Shown here: piece after piece, positions 17,645 through 26,720 of the stretch
How the letters are laid out: each line of letters opens with the position of its first letter
How positions within the stretch are numbered: the stretch's first letter is position 1
Source of the DNA: GYS-P2D sp964414425
GTDB taxonomy: Bacteria; Bacteroidota; Bacteroidia; Chitinophagales; Saprospiraceae
Direction of reading: 5' to 3'
Length of the DNA: 61,354 nt
Assembly: GCA_964414425.1 (NCBI GenBank)
Contig: CAYPWL010000020.1
Coordinates: 1-61,354 of the forward strand
Made by a program: the position numbers and the translations under genes
The notes under the pieces: generated by a model
The model's input: only the letters and a program-made list of their open reading frames with translations
What the model was told of the DNA's origin: nothing
Database searches by the model: none

Positions 17645-19558
17645 TTACTTCGTATCGTCGACTTCTTCAAACTCTACGTCGGTTACATCCTCAGTACTGT
17701 CTGATCCGCCATCACCTGCATCAGCAGTTGCTTCCGCGTCTGCTCCACCCGCAGCTTGTTCTGCATTGTAGATATCCTGACTTGCTGCTTGCCATGCCGC
17801 ATTTAGTGTCTCGGTAGCGCTGTCAATCTTAGCAATGTCTTCAAGCTTATGTGCCTCTTTGAGTTCGGCTACAGCCTTTTCGATTGCTTCTTTCTTATCT
17901 GCCGGTATCTTCTCACCATATTCGGTGATCTGCTTTTCTGTCTGGAATACCAATGAATCAGCTGCATTGAGCTTATCAACTTTTTCACGAGCGGCCTTAT
18001 CTGCATCTGCGTTAGCTTCTGCCTCAGCTTTCATCTTGGCGATTTCCTCTTGTGAAAGTCCAGTAGAAGCTTCAATTCTAATATTCTGCTCCTTACCTGT
18101 TCCTTTATCCTTAGCAGATACGCTTAAGATACCATTGGCATCCATGTCAAATGACACCTCTACCTGAGGCACCCCTCTCGGCGCTGGCGGTATACCATCA
18201 AGGATAAATCTACCTACCGACCTGTTCTGAGCAGCCATAGGGCGCTCTCCCTGGAGGATATGTATCTCTACCGATGGCTGATTGTCAGCGGCTGTAGAGT
18301 ACACCTTGGATTTTTTAGTTGGTATCGTTGAGTTGGCCTCAATAACCACATCATACACACCTCCCATAGTCTCTATACCAAGAGATAGCGGTGTCACGTC
18401 TAATAGAAGTACATCCTGTACATCTCCACTGAGTACACCACCTTGGATAGATGCACCTATCGCTACTACCTCATCCGGGTTCACTGATCTATTAGGCTTT
18501 TTGCCAAAGAACTCCTCTACTGCCTGCTGTATCTTAGGGATACGAGTAGAACCTCCAACAAGGATAACCTCATCGATGTCGCTTTTGCTTAATCCTGCAT
18601 CCTTAAGTGCCTCAGCACATGGAGTTAATGATCTCTTGACAAGCTCATCAGCAAGTTGCTCAAATTTTGCTCGGCTCAACTTAACCACTAAGTGCTTAGG
18701 CACTCCGTCTTTGGCAGTGACATAAGGTAGATTGATCTCCGTCTCTGTTGAAGAGGAAAGTTCAATTTTAGCTTTCTCAGCTGCATCTTTTAATCTCTGT
18801 AGGGCCATTGGATCTTTGCGCAGATCCATCGCTTCTTGCTTTTCGAATGTATCAGCCAAAAAGTCGATGATTACCTCATCAAAGTCGTCACCTCCTAATC
18901 GAGTATCTCCATTAGTTGACTTCACCTCAAATACTCCGTCTCCCAACTCAAGAATGGAGATGTCAAAAGTTCCTCCACCAAGGTCATATACCGCTATCGT
19001 GGCATCCTGGTCTTTTTTATCAAGTCCATATGCAAGTGCTGCTGCAGTCGGCTCATTGATAATTCTTTTTACATCAAGACCTGCGATCTCTCCAGCCTCT
19101 TTAGTAGCTTGACGTTGAGAGTCATTAAAATATGCTGGTACGGTGATGACTGCCTCTGTGACCTCTTGACCTAAGAAATCCTCTGCGGTTTTCTTCATCT
19201 TTTGGAGGACCATAGCACTCAGCTCCTGAGGGCTATACTTCTTGCCATCAATGTCTACACGTACTGTATCGTTATCGCCCTTAACTACGGAGTAGGCCAT
19301 ACGGTTGGCATCAACACCTAACTCGCTAAATCTTCTACCCATAAATCTCTTGATAGAAGCAATCGTCTTTAGGGGGTTAGTGATCGCCTGACGCTTAGCA
19401 GGGTCACCGACCTTGCGCTCGCCGCTCTCTAAAAATGCCAATACAGAAGGTGTTGTACGGCGCCCCTCGTCATTAGGGATCACCACAGGCTCCTTACCCT
19501 CCATTACTGCTACGCAGGAGTTCGTAGTACCTAAGTCAATTCCTATTATTTTACCCAT
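17645..19558 (-). CDS. Chaperone protein DnaK (Hsp70)
   Basis: ATP-dependent folding chaperone working with DnaJ and GrpE. The 637-aa product is full length: N-terminal ATPase domain beginning GIDLGTTNSC, the phosphate motifs VYDLGGGTFDIS and EVILVGGSTRIPKIQ, the NEPTAAALAYGL segment, then the substrate-binding domain (DVTPLSLGIETMGG, ILQGERPMA) and helical lid, ending in an acidic tail with EEVDD. It is monocistronic here, with no grpE or dnaJ neighbour. The upstream region with repeated TGTC/GACA boxes (19651-19733) may control its expression. Confidence 0.98.
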   Translation of the reverse strand: MGKIIGIDLGTTNSCVAVMEGKEPVVIPNDEGRRTTPSVLAFLESGERKVGDPAKRQAITNPLKTIASIKRFMGRRFSELGVDANRMAYSVVKGDNDTVRVDIDGKKYSPQELSAMVLQKMKKTAEDFLGQEVTEAVITVPAYFNDSQRQATKEAGEIAGLDVKRIINEPTAAALAYGLDKKDQDATIAVYDLGGGTFDISILELGDGVFEVKSTNGDTRLGGDDFDEVIIDFLADTFEKQEAMDLRKDPMALQRLKDAAEKAKIELSSSTETEINLPYVTAKDGVPKHLVVKLSRAKFEQLADELVKRSLTPCAEALKDAGLSKSDIDEVILVGGSTRIPKIQQAVEEFFGKKPNRSVNPDEVVAIGASIQGGVLSGDVQDVLLLDVTPLSLGIETMGGVYDVVIEANSTIPTKKSKVYSTAADNQPSVEIHILQGERPMAAQNRSVGRFILDGIPPAPRGVPQVEVSFDMDANGILSVSAKDKGTGKEQNIRIEASTGLSQEEIAKMKAEAEANADADKAAREKVDKLNAADSLVFQTEKQITEYGEKIPADKKEAIEKAVAELKEAHKLEDIAKIDSATETLNAAWQAASQDIYNAEQAAGGADAEATADAGDGGSDSTEDVTDVEFEEVDDTK

Positions 19559-19650
19559 TTATTATGATTTACTTATGTTCTGTAATGTGTCTTGTCTGCG
19601 ATAATATGTCAAGAGATATGCCAAGCCTGAATATGAGCCAAATACATTCA

Positions 19651-19733
19651 TTTTGTCAGCATTTTGTCGGTATAACCTGACAACATCGTGACAATAAGGC
19701 AGTCTGATTATATTTTTACATACATTTTGACAG
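19651..19733. promoter_or_regulatory. Cluster of five TTGTC/GACAA boxes between dnaK and a thioredoxin-like gene
   Basis: In the 230-nt divergent intergenic region, TTTTGTCAG (19651), TTTTGTCGG (19662), CTGACAAC (19677), GTGACAAT (19688) and TTTTGACAG (19725) occur within 83 nt, in both orientations. The last two inverted pairs are spaced as possible dimer sites. No CIRCE element is visible. The boxes could be stress-regulator or alternative sigma factor elements for dnaK; this is inferred from repetition alone. Confidence 0.4.
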
Positions 19734-19790
19734 TACATCAATTTAACAGAATGGATACATTCTTTAGGTTGATCTAATCGTTTTAGACTT

Positions 19791-20360
19791 GTGAGACAAT
19801 TATTACTCCTATCATTCGCTTGTATCCTAACTATCGCTGGATACAGCCAGATTGTTCCTGACAGCACTTATAATCCACTCATAAAGCGGCATAGGACCAT
19901 CTACCAAAACTTAATAGGTCAACAGATAGACACCTTAGTTACCGACGACCTGATCGCCGAACTACAGAAGTATCGCGGTCAGAAAATCCATGTCAACCTA
20001 TGGAGTGTCACCTGCAGACCCTGCATACAAGAGTTTCCTGAGCTCATTGAGTTGAAAGATGATTATGCCGAGCAGGGTATCAATTTCGTAGCGATAGCTA
20101 AGGAAGAGAAATCAAAGACAGATCGCATCCTACAGATCAATCCACTATCGTGGGATTTGCTATTTGATGGTTCGGGATTATTCGATGACTTGGGAGTTAA
20201 GCAGTATCCTGTCAACCTATTCATCGATGAGGGTGGCATCGTATCAGAGATTACGCTGGGCGTATTCATGAAGGGCAAGATAGTCGATGGGCGCACTGTG
20301 ATGTCCATGAATAACCTACCCTACTATGAAATGATCTTATCCTCTTGGACAAAAGAGTAA
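19791..20360 (+). CDS. Periplasmic thioredoxin-like (TlpA/ResA-type) thiol-disulfide protein
   Basis: A 189-aa product with a signal peptide (LTIAGYSQ) and a thioredoxin fold in which the active site is CRPC (about 75-78) in the context HVNLWSVTCRPCIQEFPEL, typical of TlpA/ResA reductases rather than thioredoxin (WCGPC). The cis-Pro is in VKQYPVNLFID. It probably handles redox of periplasmic thiols, for instance in cytochrome maturation. The start is GTG (19791), directly preceding the hydrophobic signal; no ATG gives a complete signal peptide. It is transcribed divergently from dnaK. Confidence 0.85.
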   Translation: MRQLLLLSFACILTIAGYSQIVPDSTYNPLIKRHRTIYQNLIGQQIDTLVTDDLIAELQKYRGQKIHVNLWSVTCRPCIQEFPELIELKDDYAEQGINFVAIAKEEKSKTDRILQINPLSWDLLFDGSGLFDDLGVKQYPVNLFIDEGGIVSEITLGVFMKGKIVDGRTVMSMNNLPYYEMILSSWTKE

Positions 20361-20428
20361 CTGGATTATTGCTCCAGCCAAAATTCAATTAATTTGGCAG
20401 CACTATCTAACTAATTAATACAATACAG

Positions 20429-21247
20429 ATGTCAGCGGCTACTAAAGAGGTGAAGCGAATAACCACCCATGTTCTAAAGAACATGAAGGTGCAAGGAGAA
20501 AAAATATCAATGCTGACGGCATATGATTTCTCTATGGCCCGTATACTTGACGAGGCTGGTATCGAGGTACTACTCGTGGGAGACAGTGCCTCTAATGTCA
20601 TGGCCGGCCATGAAACTACACTACCTATCACGCTGGATCAGATGATCTATCATGCCCAGTCTGTCATCAGAGGCGTCAAGAGGTCATTTGTCGTGGTAGA
20701 TCTACCATTTGGCACCTACCAAGGGAATAAAATGAAGGCCCTGGAGTCTGCGATCCGAATCATGAAAGAATCAGGCGCACATGCAGTAAAACTCGAAGGT
20801 GGAGAGGAGATCATAGAATCTGTAAAGAAAATCCTGAGTGCTGGCATCCCTGTCATGGGGCATCTGGGATTGACACCACAATCCATCTATAAGTTTGGCA
20901 CCTATACAGTCAGGGCCAAGGAAGAGGAAGAAGCTAATCGACTGATCAAAGATGCCAAGCTATTGGACGAGACGGGATGCTTCGGGGTAGTACTGGAAAA
21001 GATCCCTGCCAAACTGGCTAAGGAGGTGAGCGAGAAAATAAGCATCCCAACTATAGGCATAGGGGCAGGACCACATACAGACGGTCAAGTACTGGTGACG
21101 CATGATCTACTGGGTATCACTAAGGATTTCAAACCGCGATTCCTCCGAAGATATCTTGATCTATATGGTACAATTAAGCATGCCGCACAACAATATATGC
21201 TTGATGTTAAGCGTCAAGACTTCCCTAATGAAAAAGAACAATACTAA
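20429..21247 (+). CDS. 3-methyl-2-oxobutanoate hydroxymethyltransferase PanB
   Basis: First committed step of pantothenate and coenzyme A synthesis: transfer of hydroxymethyl from 5,10-methylene-tetrahydrofolate to 2-oxoisovalerate, in the cytoplasm, with Mg2+. The 272-aa protein has the TIM-barrel signatures MLTAYDFSMARILDEAG, LLVGDSASNVMAGHETT (metal Asp), VVDLPFGTY, the AVKLEGG strand with catalytic Lys, and VMGHLGLTPQS. IGIGAGPHTDGQVLV closes the barrel. Its stop is 6 nt before mltG, so the two are probably co-transcribed, although pathway and function differ. Confidence 0.97.
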   Translation: MSAATKEVKRITTHVLKNMKVQGEKISMLTAYDFSMARILDEAGIEVLLVGDSASNVMAGHETTLPITLDQMIYHAQSVIRGVKRSFVVVDLPFGTYQGNKMKALESAIRIMKESGAHAVKLEGGEEIIESVKKILSAGIPVMGHLGLTPQSIYKFGTYTVRAKEEEEANRLIKDAKLLDETGCFGVVLEKIPAKLAKEVSEKISIPTIGIGAGPHTDGQVLVTHDLLGITKDFKPRFLRRYLDLYGTIKHAAQQYMLDVKRQDFPNEKEQY

Positions 21248-21253
21248 CCAGAT

Positions 21254-22282
21254 ATGAAAACGATCCTAAGAATAGGATTTGTGGTGCTTCTGTTGGGAGC
21301 GGTTGTCGCCTATATGGGCTATAAGTGGATATTTGAGTCCAACACTAATATCTCCGAACCTTACGAACTATTTATTGAGAGTCAATCTTCTTACGATGAC
21401 TTGCAAGATCAGTTGATAACGGATTCAGTATTGATCAATAATTGGTCATTCACTCAGGTTAGTAAGTTGATGAAATATGGACCTGACCAGATACCCTCTG
21501 GACGATATATCATACAGCCGAACTTGTCGAATAAACAGATTATCTCCGCACTGCGAGCAGGGCGCCAATCTCCCATAAAACTGACCATCAGCACGGCACG
21601 AACTGTCGAAGACATAGCAGGAGTCGTAGGACGGCAGATTGAGCCAGACTCAAGTCAGATCATGGGTCTCTTCCAAGATGCCGCGCTGATAGACGAGTAT
21701 GGATTCACTCCCGAGACGATTATCTCGATGATCATCCCTGACACGTATGAGATGTATTGGAGCACCGATGCCAAGAGATTCTTCTCACGTATGAAAGATG
21801 AGTATGACAAGTACTGGAAGAAAGACGGTCATATGGAAAAAATTGATTCCTTAGGACTCAGTACACATGAAGTCTCAACACTCGCATCGATCGTCGAGAA
21901 AGAAAGTAATAGCGCAGCCGAACGGCCTACCATAGCTGGGGTCTACCTCAATCGCCTCCATCAGGGCATAAAACTACAAGCCGATCCTACTGTAGTATTT
22001 GGCGTCGGAGACTTTAGCATCCGCCGGGTACTCAATAAACATCTGGCATACGACAGTCCCTATAACACCTATCTCTATGAAGGTCTACCACCAGGCCCAA
22101 TATGTATGCCCTCCAAGTCATCTATAGAGGCCGTGCTTAATGCCGAAGAGCATGACTACCTATTCTTCTGTGCTAAGCCTGGATATAATGGAGAGCACGC
22201 CTTTGCTACTACTAATCGCCAGCATGAGCACAATGCCTCCATCTATCGTAAGTGGTTGAATAAGGAAAGGATATTGAGGTAG
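21254..22282 (+). CDS. Endolytic murein transglycosylase MltG (YceG-like)
   Basis: Inner-membrane lytic transglycosylase thought to cleave nascent glycan strands and set their length. The product of 342 aa has one N-terminal membrane segment (about 5-24), a LysM-like region (IPSGRYIIQPNLSNKQIISALRAG) and the catalytic domain with STLASIVEKESN containing the catalytic Glu (about 217), followed by IAGVYLNRL and LQADPTVVFGVG. The C-terminal YLFFCAKPG block is also conserved in YceG proteins. The spacing of 6 nt from panB indicates translational coupling. Confidence 0.95.
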   Translation: MKTILRIGFVVLLLGAVVAYMGYKWIFESNTNISEPYELFIESQSSYDDLQDQLITDSVLINNWSFTQVSKLMKYGPDQIPSGRYIIQPNLSNKQIISALRAGRQSPIKLTISTARTVEDIAGVVGRQIEPDSSQIMGLFQDAALIDEYGFTPETIISMIIPDTYEMYWSTDAKRFFSRMKDEYDKYWKKDGHMEKIDSLGLSTHEVSTLASIVEKESNSAAERPTIAGVYLNRLHQGIKLQADPTVVFGVGDFSIRRVLNKHLAYDSPYNTYLYEGLPPGPICMPSKSSIEAVLNAEEHDYLFFCAKPGYNGEHAFATTNRQHEHNASIYRKWLNKERILR

Positions 22283-22292
22283 AGTAGCTGCT

Positions 22293-23168
22293 TTAAAAGA
22301 CAGCAGACTCATGCATATGCACTACCCTACCTGTGGAACGTTCATATTTAATAACCTCAGGATCACCTAAGTACTTCACGTCCATAACTCCATACAGATT
22401 CGCCCGAAGTGTATCTTTGACAGAGAATTGCAGAGTTCCCGACGCCAAATGATCTTTGTTCTTATCAGCATTGACACTTGCTGTATTCGAATTCAATGTG
22501 TAAGCATTAAGAATCATGTTACCTGACTCAATATACTTTATATCAAGATGATCAACTTGACCCTGCAAATTGAACATGGTATTATGATTATTCAGTTTAT
22601 GGATATTTAGCACGTTTCCATCAAGTAGCATATCAACAGGTCCATTGATAATGTCCAATGTGTCAAATTTCATGGTGTATCGCTCCACATCTTCTTCTTT
22701 GTAGACTTTTTTGCCATCACGTCCAGATCCCTTCGGTCGGATAGGGATCGTAACGTTACCCACTCCATTTACGGTGATGGATCTCAGTCCCTCTCCGCCC
22801 ACATGTACACCGACTGCTAACTCTGCATCTCGGCCGACGAATTTTGGTGTGTATTCGCTATATCTTATATAAAGCGTGTCATTGCATACCTCATAATCTA
22901 CCATATCTGATGCAGCAACAAATCCTGCTAACTCGACATGATCCTTATATCTCCCATCAATACTTACAGCAGGATAATCCACATGGAGATGCTTATAGGC
23001 CAGATGAAACTCACGGATGAACTGCTCACCTTTGACGATTTTAACATCGTTAAAGACTCTTGCTGGGATAGGCACTATTACGTCCTTTAGATGATCCGCA
23101 TATAGACCTATGCCGATACCTATACATATGATCATTAGTATTAATATGATATTACTTCTTTTCTTCAT
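22293..23168 (-). CDS. Secreted/periplasmic GIN-domain (DUF2807) protein
   Basis: About 291 aa from the ATG at 23168, with one N-terminal membrane segment (about 5-25, MKKRSNIILILMIICIGIG). The rest is a repetitive beta-rich region of the GIN (DUF2807) auto-transporter adhesin head type: short strands around VELAGF, SITVNGVGNVTI, LDIINGPVDMLLDGN and ASVNADKNKDHLASGTLQFS. Ligand unknown. The start lies inside the 3' end of the GntR regulator gene (17-nt overlap), so it is the last gene of the ABC/GntR operon. An upstream TTG (23195) is less likely because the signal begins at MKKR. Confidence 0.75.
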   Translation of the reverse strand: MKKRSNIILILMIICIGIGIGLYADHLKDVIVPIPARVFNDVKIVKGEQFIREFHLAYKHLHVDYPAVSIDGRYKDHVELAGFVAASDMVDYEVCNDTLYIRYSEYTPKFVGRDAELAVGVHVGGEGLRSITVNGVGNVTIPIRPKGSGRDGKKVYKEEDVERYTMKFDTLDIINGPVDMLLDGNVLNIHKLNNHNTMFNLQGQVDHLDIKYIESGNMILNAYTLNSNTASVNADKNKDHLASGTLQFSVKDTLRANLYGVMDVKYLGDPEVIKYERSTGRVVHMHESAVF

Positions 23169-23514
23169 GTATATAATTTTTGATGAGTTCATCAATAGAT
23201 ATGTTTAGTAGAGCTGCTTTTTCTATAAGTCTTGGTAGGTCATTATCCAATAGTTCTTTTTGTAGGAGTTGTGCAGCTATATCATGAGCATCGTCCAAGA
23301 CGAAATACCCAATCCCTCGCTGCATCTTAATAATACCCTGATCAGCGAGCCAGCTATAACTCTTCACGATAGTGTTAGCATTCACTTCGATGTCTGCAGC
23401 GATCTCACGGACAGAGAGTAGCCTATCACCAGCGTTGAGCTCCTTAGAGAGCACCTGCCTTACAATGTGATCGGCAATCTGTAGATAGATGGGTCTGCTA
23501 TTGTAAAATTCCAT
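23152..23514 (-). CDS. GntR family transcriptional regulator, YtrA subfamily
   Basis: A protein of 120 aa with an N-terminal winged helix-turn-helix (IYLQIADHIVRQVL, GDRLLSVREIAADIEVNANTIVKSY, QRGIGYFV) and a short two-helix C-terminal part, typical of YtrA-type regulators that pair with ABC transporters. These normally repress their own operon through a palindromic operator, and one candidate lies before the operon (25251-25276). The gene follows the permease directly (adjacent bases, 0 nt) and overlaps the GIN-domain gene. The regulator is third in the operon, whereas in many YtrA systems it is first. The ligand is unknown. Confidence 0.9.
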   Translation of the reverse strand: MEFYNSRPIYLQIADHIVRQVLSKELNAGDRLLSVREIAADIEVNANTIVKSYSWLADQGIIKMQRGIGYFVLDDAHDIAAQLLQKELLDNDLPRLIEKAALLNISIDELIKNYIHEEKK

Positions 23515-24393
23515 CTATGCTTCGAGTTCGTAAAATTTGAAATAGCTCAATACCAAACTTGCTAAGGCTACAATACTTAATGTAAACGGGGAAAATAGCA
23601 CGTCGGCGAAGTCTACAAAATCAGCAGTGAACTGGTGATGATTTCCAATAACATAGGTCTTATATCCTGTTAGCGAAAAGAATGATCTCATCTCTGAAGT
23701 ATCAAATTCGGGATAAACGACTAAAGCGATTAAACTCAATACTATAGCCAAGGTGAAATATCCTAACAGCCCGAATAGACCAGTTTTAATCAATCCCAAC
23801 TTGCGGAAGTATGTAGCCAGGCCAATAACTATCGAACCGATCAATACAAATCTGATCACATGTCGCCAAATCAGCGGATCAAGCAACCCTAAACGTACGA
23901 ATTCGTATCCTCGCATAGTTCCCCAGTGATAGGTCACCTGAGCGTACACTTGATATACCAGTAGAAATATAACCGGATACACCACCAGAGCAAGAATGGT
24001 CTTAGCAATCCACTTCTCATGAGGCGCAGCGGGCAAACTAATATTAAATAACTTAGATCGAACTGATCCATACTCGCTGAACAGGATGCTTATAATTGCA
24101 ATGCCCAATGTGATGAATGCCAAAGAGAAATAAGCTATGTGGTACTTCAAGTCTGGCTCGCTGGATAAACGAGACGTCGTGTAAGTCACCCCGTTGATTG
24201 TTCTATATGTTTGAGCTTGAGAATTTGAAAACTCACTAATTAGATTGGCCACTTCAAAAGAAGGATTCCAATAATAGACAATCAATATGGCAAAGCAGAC
24301 CAAAAACATCAAACCAAAGACTGGTAACTTATATCGTATCTCTACATAGATCAACCATAGGATGCGCTGTAGAGTACTGTTTAATTTATGCAT
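23515..24393 (-). CDS. ABC transporter permease subunit
   Basis: A membrane protein of 292 aa with about six hydrophobic segments (about 22-45, 88-110, 130-155, 175-192, 205-230, 262-285) and no signal peptide. Its start overlaps the ATPase stop by 8 nt, so the two are translationally coupled and likely form one exporter. It lacks a recognisable family signature beyond ABC-2-like permease layout; pairing with a YtrB-type ATPase and YtrA regulator suggests drug, cell-wall antibiotic or lipid-related export, as in the Bacillus ytr locus, but the substrate cannot be read from the sequence. Confidence 0.75.
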   Translation of the reverse strand: MHKLNSTLQRILWLIYVEIRYKLPVFGLMFLVCFAILIVYYWNPSFEVANLISEFSNSQAQTYRTINGVTYTTSRLSSEPDLKYHIAYFSLAFITLGIAIISILFSEYGSVRSKLFNISLPAAPHEKWIAKTILALVVYPVIFLLVYQVYAQVTYHWGTMRGYEFVRLGLLDPLIWRHVIRFVLIGSIVIGLATYFRKLGLIKTGLFGLLGYFTLAIVLSLIALVVYPEFDTSEMRSFFSLTGYKTYVIGNHHQFTADFVDFADVLFSPFTLSIVALASLVLSYFKFYELEA

Positions 24394-25240
24394 AGCTCTC
24401 AGATTTATGTAGTAAAACTTTCATATGATCTGGTCGATCGATGGTAGCATTAAAGAGTATTTCAAGATCAATTTCTAAGGCTGTGTGATCTGTAACACCA
24501 TCTCTGATACCAAGATATCCTCCAGGCACTCGCTCATAGTAGATCAAATCCTCTTGGGTGGGTTCACTACGGTAGATCTCAAATCGTAAGTTCTGCTCGA
24601 TCTCCTGGAGGCTATGATCGATCAGTAGTTGTCCATCATCTAATAGCAAGACATGATCTATCAAACTGTGCAAGTCTCTGATCTGATGCGATGAAATAAT
24701 CATCAGTCGGTTAGGATTGATGATATAGTTCATGATTTTTCTGAATTGCTTTTTGGAGGGTATGTCAAGTCCATTGGTTGGCTCATCCATAATCAAAATG
24801 GGCGTTTGACAGGCTATGGCAAATGCGATGAAGGCCTTCTTCTTCTGACCGAATGAGACATTCTTAAAGCTCATGCTGCGATCAATCTCAAACTCATTGA
24901 GTAGCCCGAAGAACTTGTCAAGCTCAAAGTTGGGATAGAAAGGAGCATAGCATTTCACAAATTTCTGCAGTGAACCCGTTGGAAAGAATGGATCCTCAGG
25001 CACGTAGAAGTATTGTGCATTGAAAGCCGCTTTTCGATGGGTTGGATTATATCCTGCAACTTGAGCGCTTCCAGTTGATGGCCTGATCAACCCTAATATG
25101 ACCTTGAGGAGTGTAGTCTTACCTGCTCCATTCTTACCAAGTAGTCCATAGATATTACCTGCCTCCAACTGCAAGTTCAATCCGTTAAAGACTGCATCCT
25201 TAGGACTGTATACGAAGTGAATATTAGACAATTGAATCAT
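24386..25240 (-). CDS. ABC transporter ATP-binding protein (YtrB-like)
   Basis: A 284-aa nucleotide-binding subunit: Walker A GKNGAGKTT (about 36-44), signature-like region VSFGQKKKAF (the usual LSGGQ is replaced by VSFGQ), Walker B ILIMDEPTNGLD, switch His in ISSHQIRDL. The C-terminal 70 residues are a separate beta-rich extension. The protein is the first gene of a four-gene operon with the permease, GntR regulator and GIN protein. The signature deviation is known among YtrB-type ATPases and does not by itself argue for inactivity. Confidence 0.9.
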   Translation of the reverse strand: MIQLSNIHFVYSPKDAVFNGLNLQLEAGNIYGLLGKNGAGKTTLLKVILGLIRPSTGSAQVAGYNPTHRKAAFNAQYFYVPEDPFFPTGSLQKFVKCYAPFYPNFELDKFFGLLNEFEIDRSMSFKNVSFGQKKKAFIAFAIACQTPILIMDEPTNGLDIPSKKQFRKIMNYIINPNRLMIISSHQIRDLHSLIDHVLLLDDGQLLIDHSLQEIEQNLRFEIYRSEPTQEDLIYYERVPGGYLGIRDGVTDHTALEIDLEILFNATIDRPDHMKVLLHKSESYA

Positions 25241-25250
25241 TATTGTGTTT

Positions 25251-25276
25251 TAGTGTACTACATAACTATTACACTA
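25251..25276. promoter_or_regulatory. Palindromic operator candidate for the YtrA-type regulator
   Basis: TAGTGTAcTA (25251-25260) and TAtTACACTA (25267-25276) are inverted repeats matching at 9 of 10 positions with a 6-nt centre. The site is 11 nt upstream of the ATPase start, so binding would block transcription or initiation of the operon. An AGTGTA-spacer-TACACT arrangement is characteristic of YtrA-subfamily operators as I recall it; the assignment is inferred from position and symmetry. Confidence 0.6.
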
Positions 25277-25449
25277 TAATAGAAGATTAATTTGTATCCT
25301 CCAAATAATTGCCGTCAAATTCATCTTTTTGATGTTACGATGGTAGCTCTGAGATATTCAATTATTGAGCGACTGCCTTCGATAATGAGGTGAGTGGATC
25401 ATGCTCAGATAAGCAGGTAACTCCCTATCTTAACACCAAACTATCTGAT

Positions 25450-25806
25450 ATGAAGCGATTTATGCTGATCAATGCGATCTTAGAAATTACTGCAGGAATA
25501 CTACTCTTGTGCGCCCCTACTCTGGTACCGGGCACAGAAGATACGTCATCTGATGGCCTCATCTTCTTAAGAATGTACGGTGGAGCAGCTCTGGCGGTAG
25601 GGATAGGAGCATTAGTCATGTGGCAGAACTATGACAGCAGGGAGTTCCGCAGACTCTTTGTGATTCTGTTCAGTGTATTTCATACAGGAGTAACCATCGC
25701 CAATGTGATCGGCTATCTCGGAGGAGATGACCAATGCGTACCTGTATTTGTACTTCATGGTGTACTGGCCATCATCACCTTGTTTTACTTTACTAAACAC
25801 AGATAG
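25450..25806 (+). CDS. Small four-helix membrane protein
   Basis: From the ATG at 25450 the product is 118 aa with four predicted hydrophobic segments (about 5-22, 36-56, 68-86, 97-114). I recognise no family signature. An upstream GTG (25390) adds only a polar, unconvincing extension. Its stop is 2 nt before the alpha/beta hydrolase start, so the two genes are probably co-transcribed. Confidence 0.65.
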   Translation: MKRFMLINAILEITAGILLLCAPTLVPGTEDTSSDGLIFLRMYGGAALAVGIGALVMWQNYDSREFRRLFVILFSVFHTGVTIANVIGYLGGDDQCVPVFVLHGVLAIITLFYFTKHR

Positions 25807-25808
25807 CC

Positions 25809-26717
25809 ATGTCTCCAGAGATTCAAGCATGGCGAGATGAGGGAGACTTCCTGTCATTTGGACCATTTGGGCATCAGGTCTACTATCGAGATATCGGAGA
25901 TGCTAATGCCGCCGCAGATGACACACTCCTCTTACTCCATGGTTTCCCAGAGTCTTCTTACTCCTACCATGCCGTAGTAGAAGCTTTAAAAGAGAGATTT
26001 AAGCGTATCGTCCTATATGACATGCTGGGCTATGGACTCAGTGACAAGCCAACAGAGGGATATACCTATTCCTTATTTGAGCAAGCGGATCTGGCCTTCG
26101 CTGTGTGGAAGGCTCTTGGCGTACCCGGAGGTCACCTTCTGTCGCATGACATGGGCGATAGTGTCTCAACTGAGATTATAGCACGTCGAGAACATGGATT
26201 GCTACCTGCTTTTCTCTCTGATGATCTATTAAGTACCACATATACTAACGGCAGCATGGTACTTGGGCTGGCAGACCTACGTATCACACAAAAGCTCTTG
26301 CTCTCACGTTATGGTAGACAATTCAATAAAATCACGACCTCCAAGGTATTTAGCCAACAAGTCAAGAGTGCACATGGCAATGCTAATCTATCCGATCAAG
26401 AGGTAGCTCACCTGTGGGAGCTTAACACGCTTAATGATGGACATCGCAAGACATACCTGACCATCAAGTATCTCAATGATCGAATGCGATTTGAGTCTAC
26501 ACGGTGGCTACCCGCACTATATCAGACTGCCCTGCCCGTACATCTATGTTGGGGTGATGAGGACGCTGTAGCACGTGTCGCAATGGCACATCATCTCAAA
26601 GAAAAAGTCTGTACTGATGCAACACTAACTATCATGAAAGGCTTGGGACACTTCTGTCAGTTAGGCAGTCCTAAAGTGTGGAGTGCGCATGTATTGAGGT
26701 TTTATGAGCAACTATAA
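25809..26717 (+). CDS. Alpha/beta hydrolase, MEST-like / haloalkane dehalogenase-epoxide hydrolase superfamily
   Basis: A cytoplasmic enzyme of 302 aa with no signal. Oxyanion motif LLHGFPESSYSYH (about 43-54), DMLGYGLSDKP, nucleophile elbow LLSHDMGDS with Asp114 as nucleophile, acid in CWGDEDAV (about 255) and His in GLGHFCQLGSP (about 283). The SHDxGD elbow and GFPxSSY strand match the animal MEST proteins closely; other relatives with Asp nucleophiles are epoxide hydrolases and haloalkane dehalogenases. The catalytic triad is complete, so it should be an active hydrolase; substrate unknown. Confidence 0.8.
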   Translation: MSPEIQAWRDEGDFLSFGPFGHQVYYRDIGDANAAADDTLLLLHGFPESSYSYHAVVEALKERFKRIVLYDMLGYGLSDKPTEGYTYSLFEQADLAFAVWKALGVPGGHLLSHDMGDSVSTEIIARREHGLLPAFLSDDLLSTTYTNGSMVLGLADLRITQKLLLSRYGRQFNKITTSKVFSQQVKSAHGNANLSDQEVAHLWELNTLNDGHRKTYLTIKYLNDRMRFESTRWLPALYQTALPVHLCWGDEDAVARVAMAHHLKEKVCTDATLTIMKGLGHFCQLGSPKVWSAHVLRFYEQL

Positions 26718-26720
26718 AAG

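Noticed and set aside
23152..25240. Operon as part of a known bacteriocin cluster
   Set aside because: There is no precursor peptide or modification gene nearby; only a generic YtrA-type exporter is supported.
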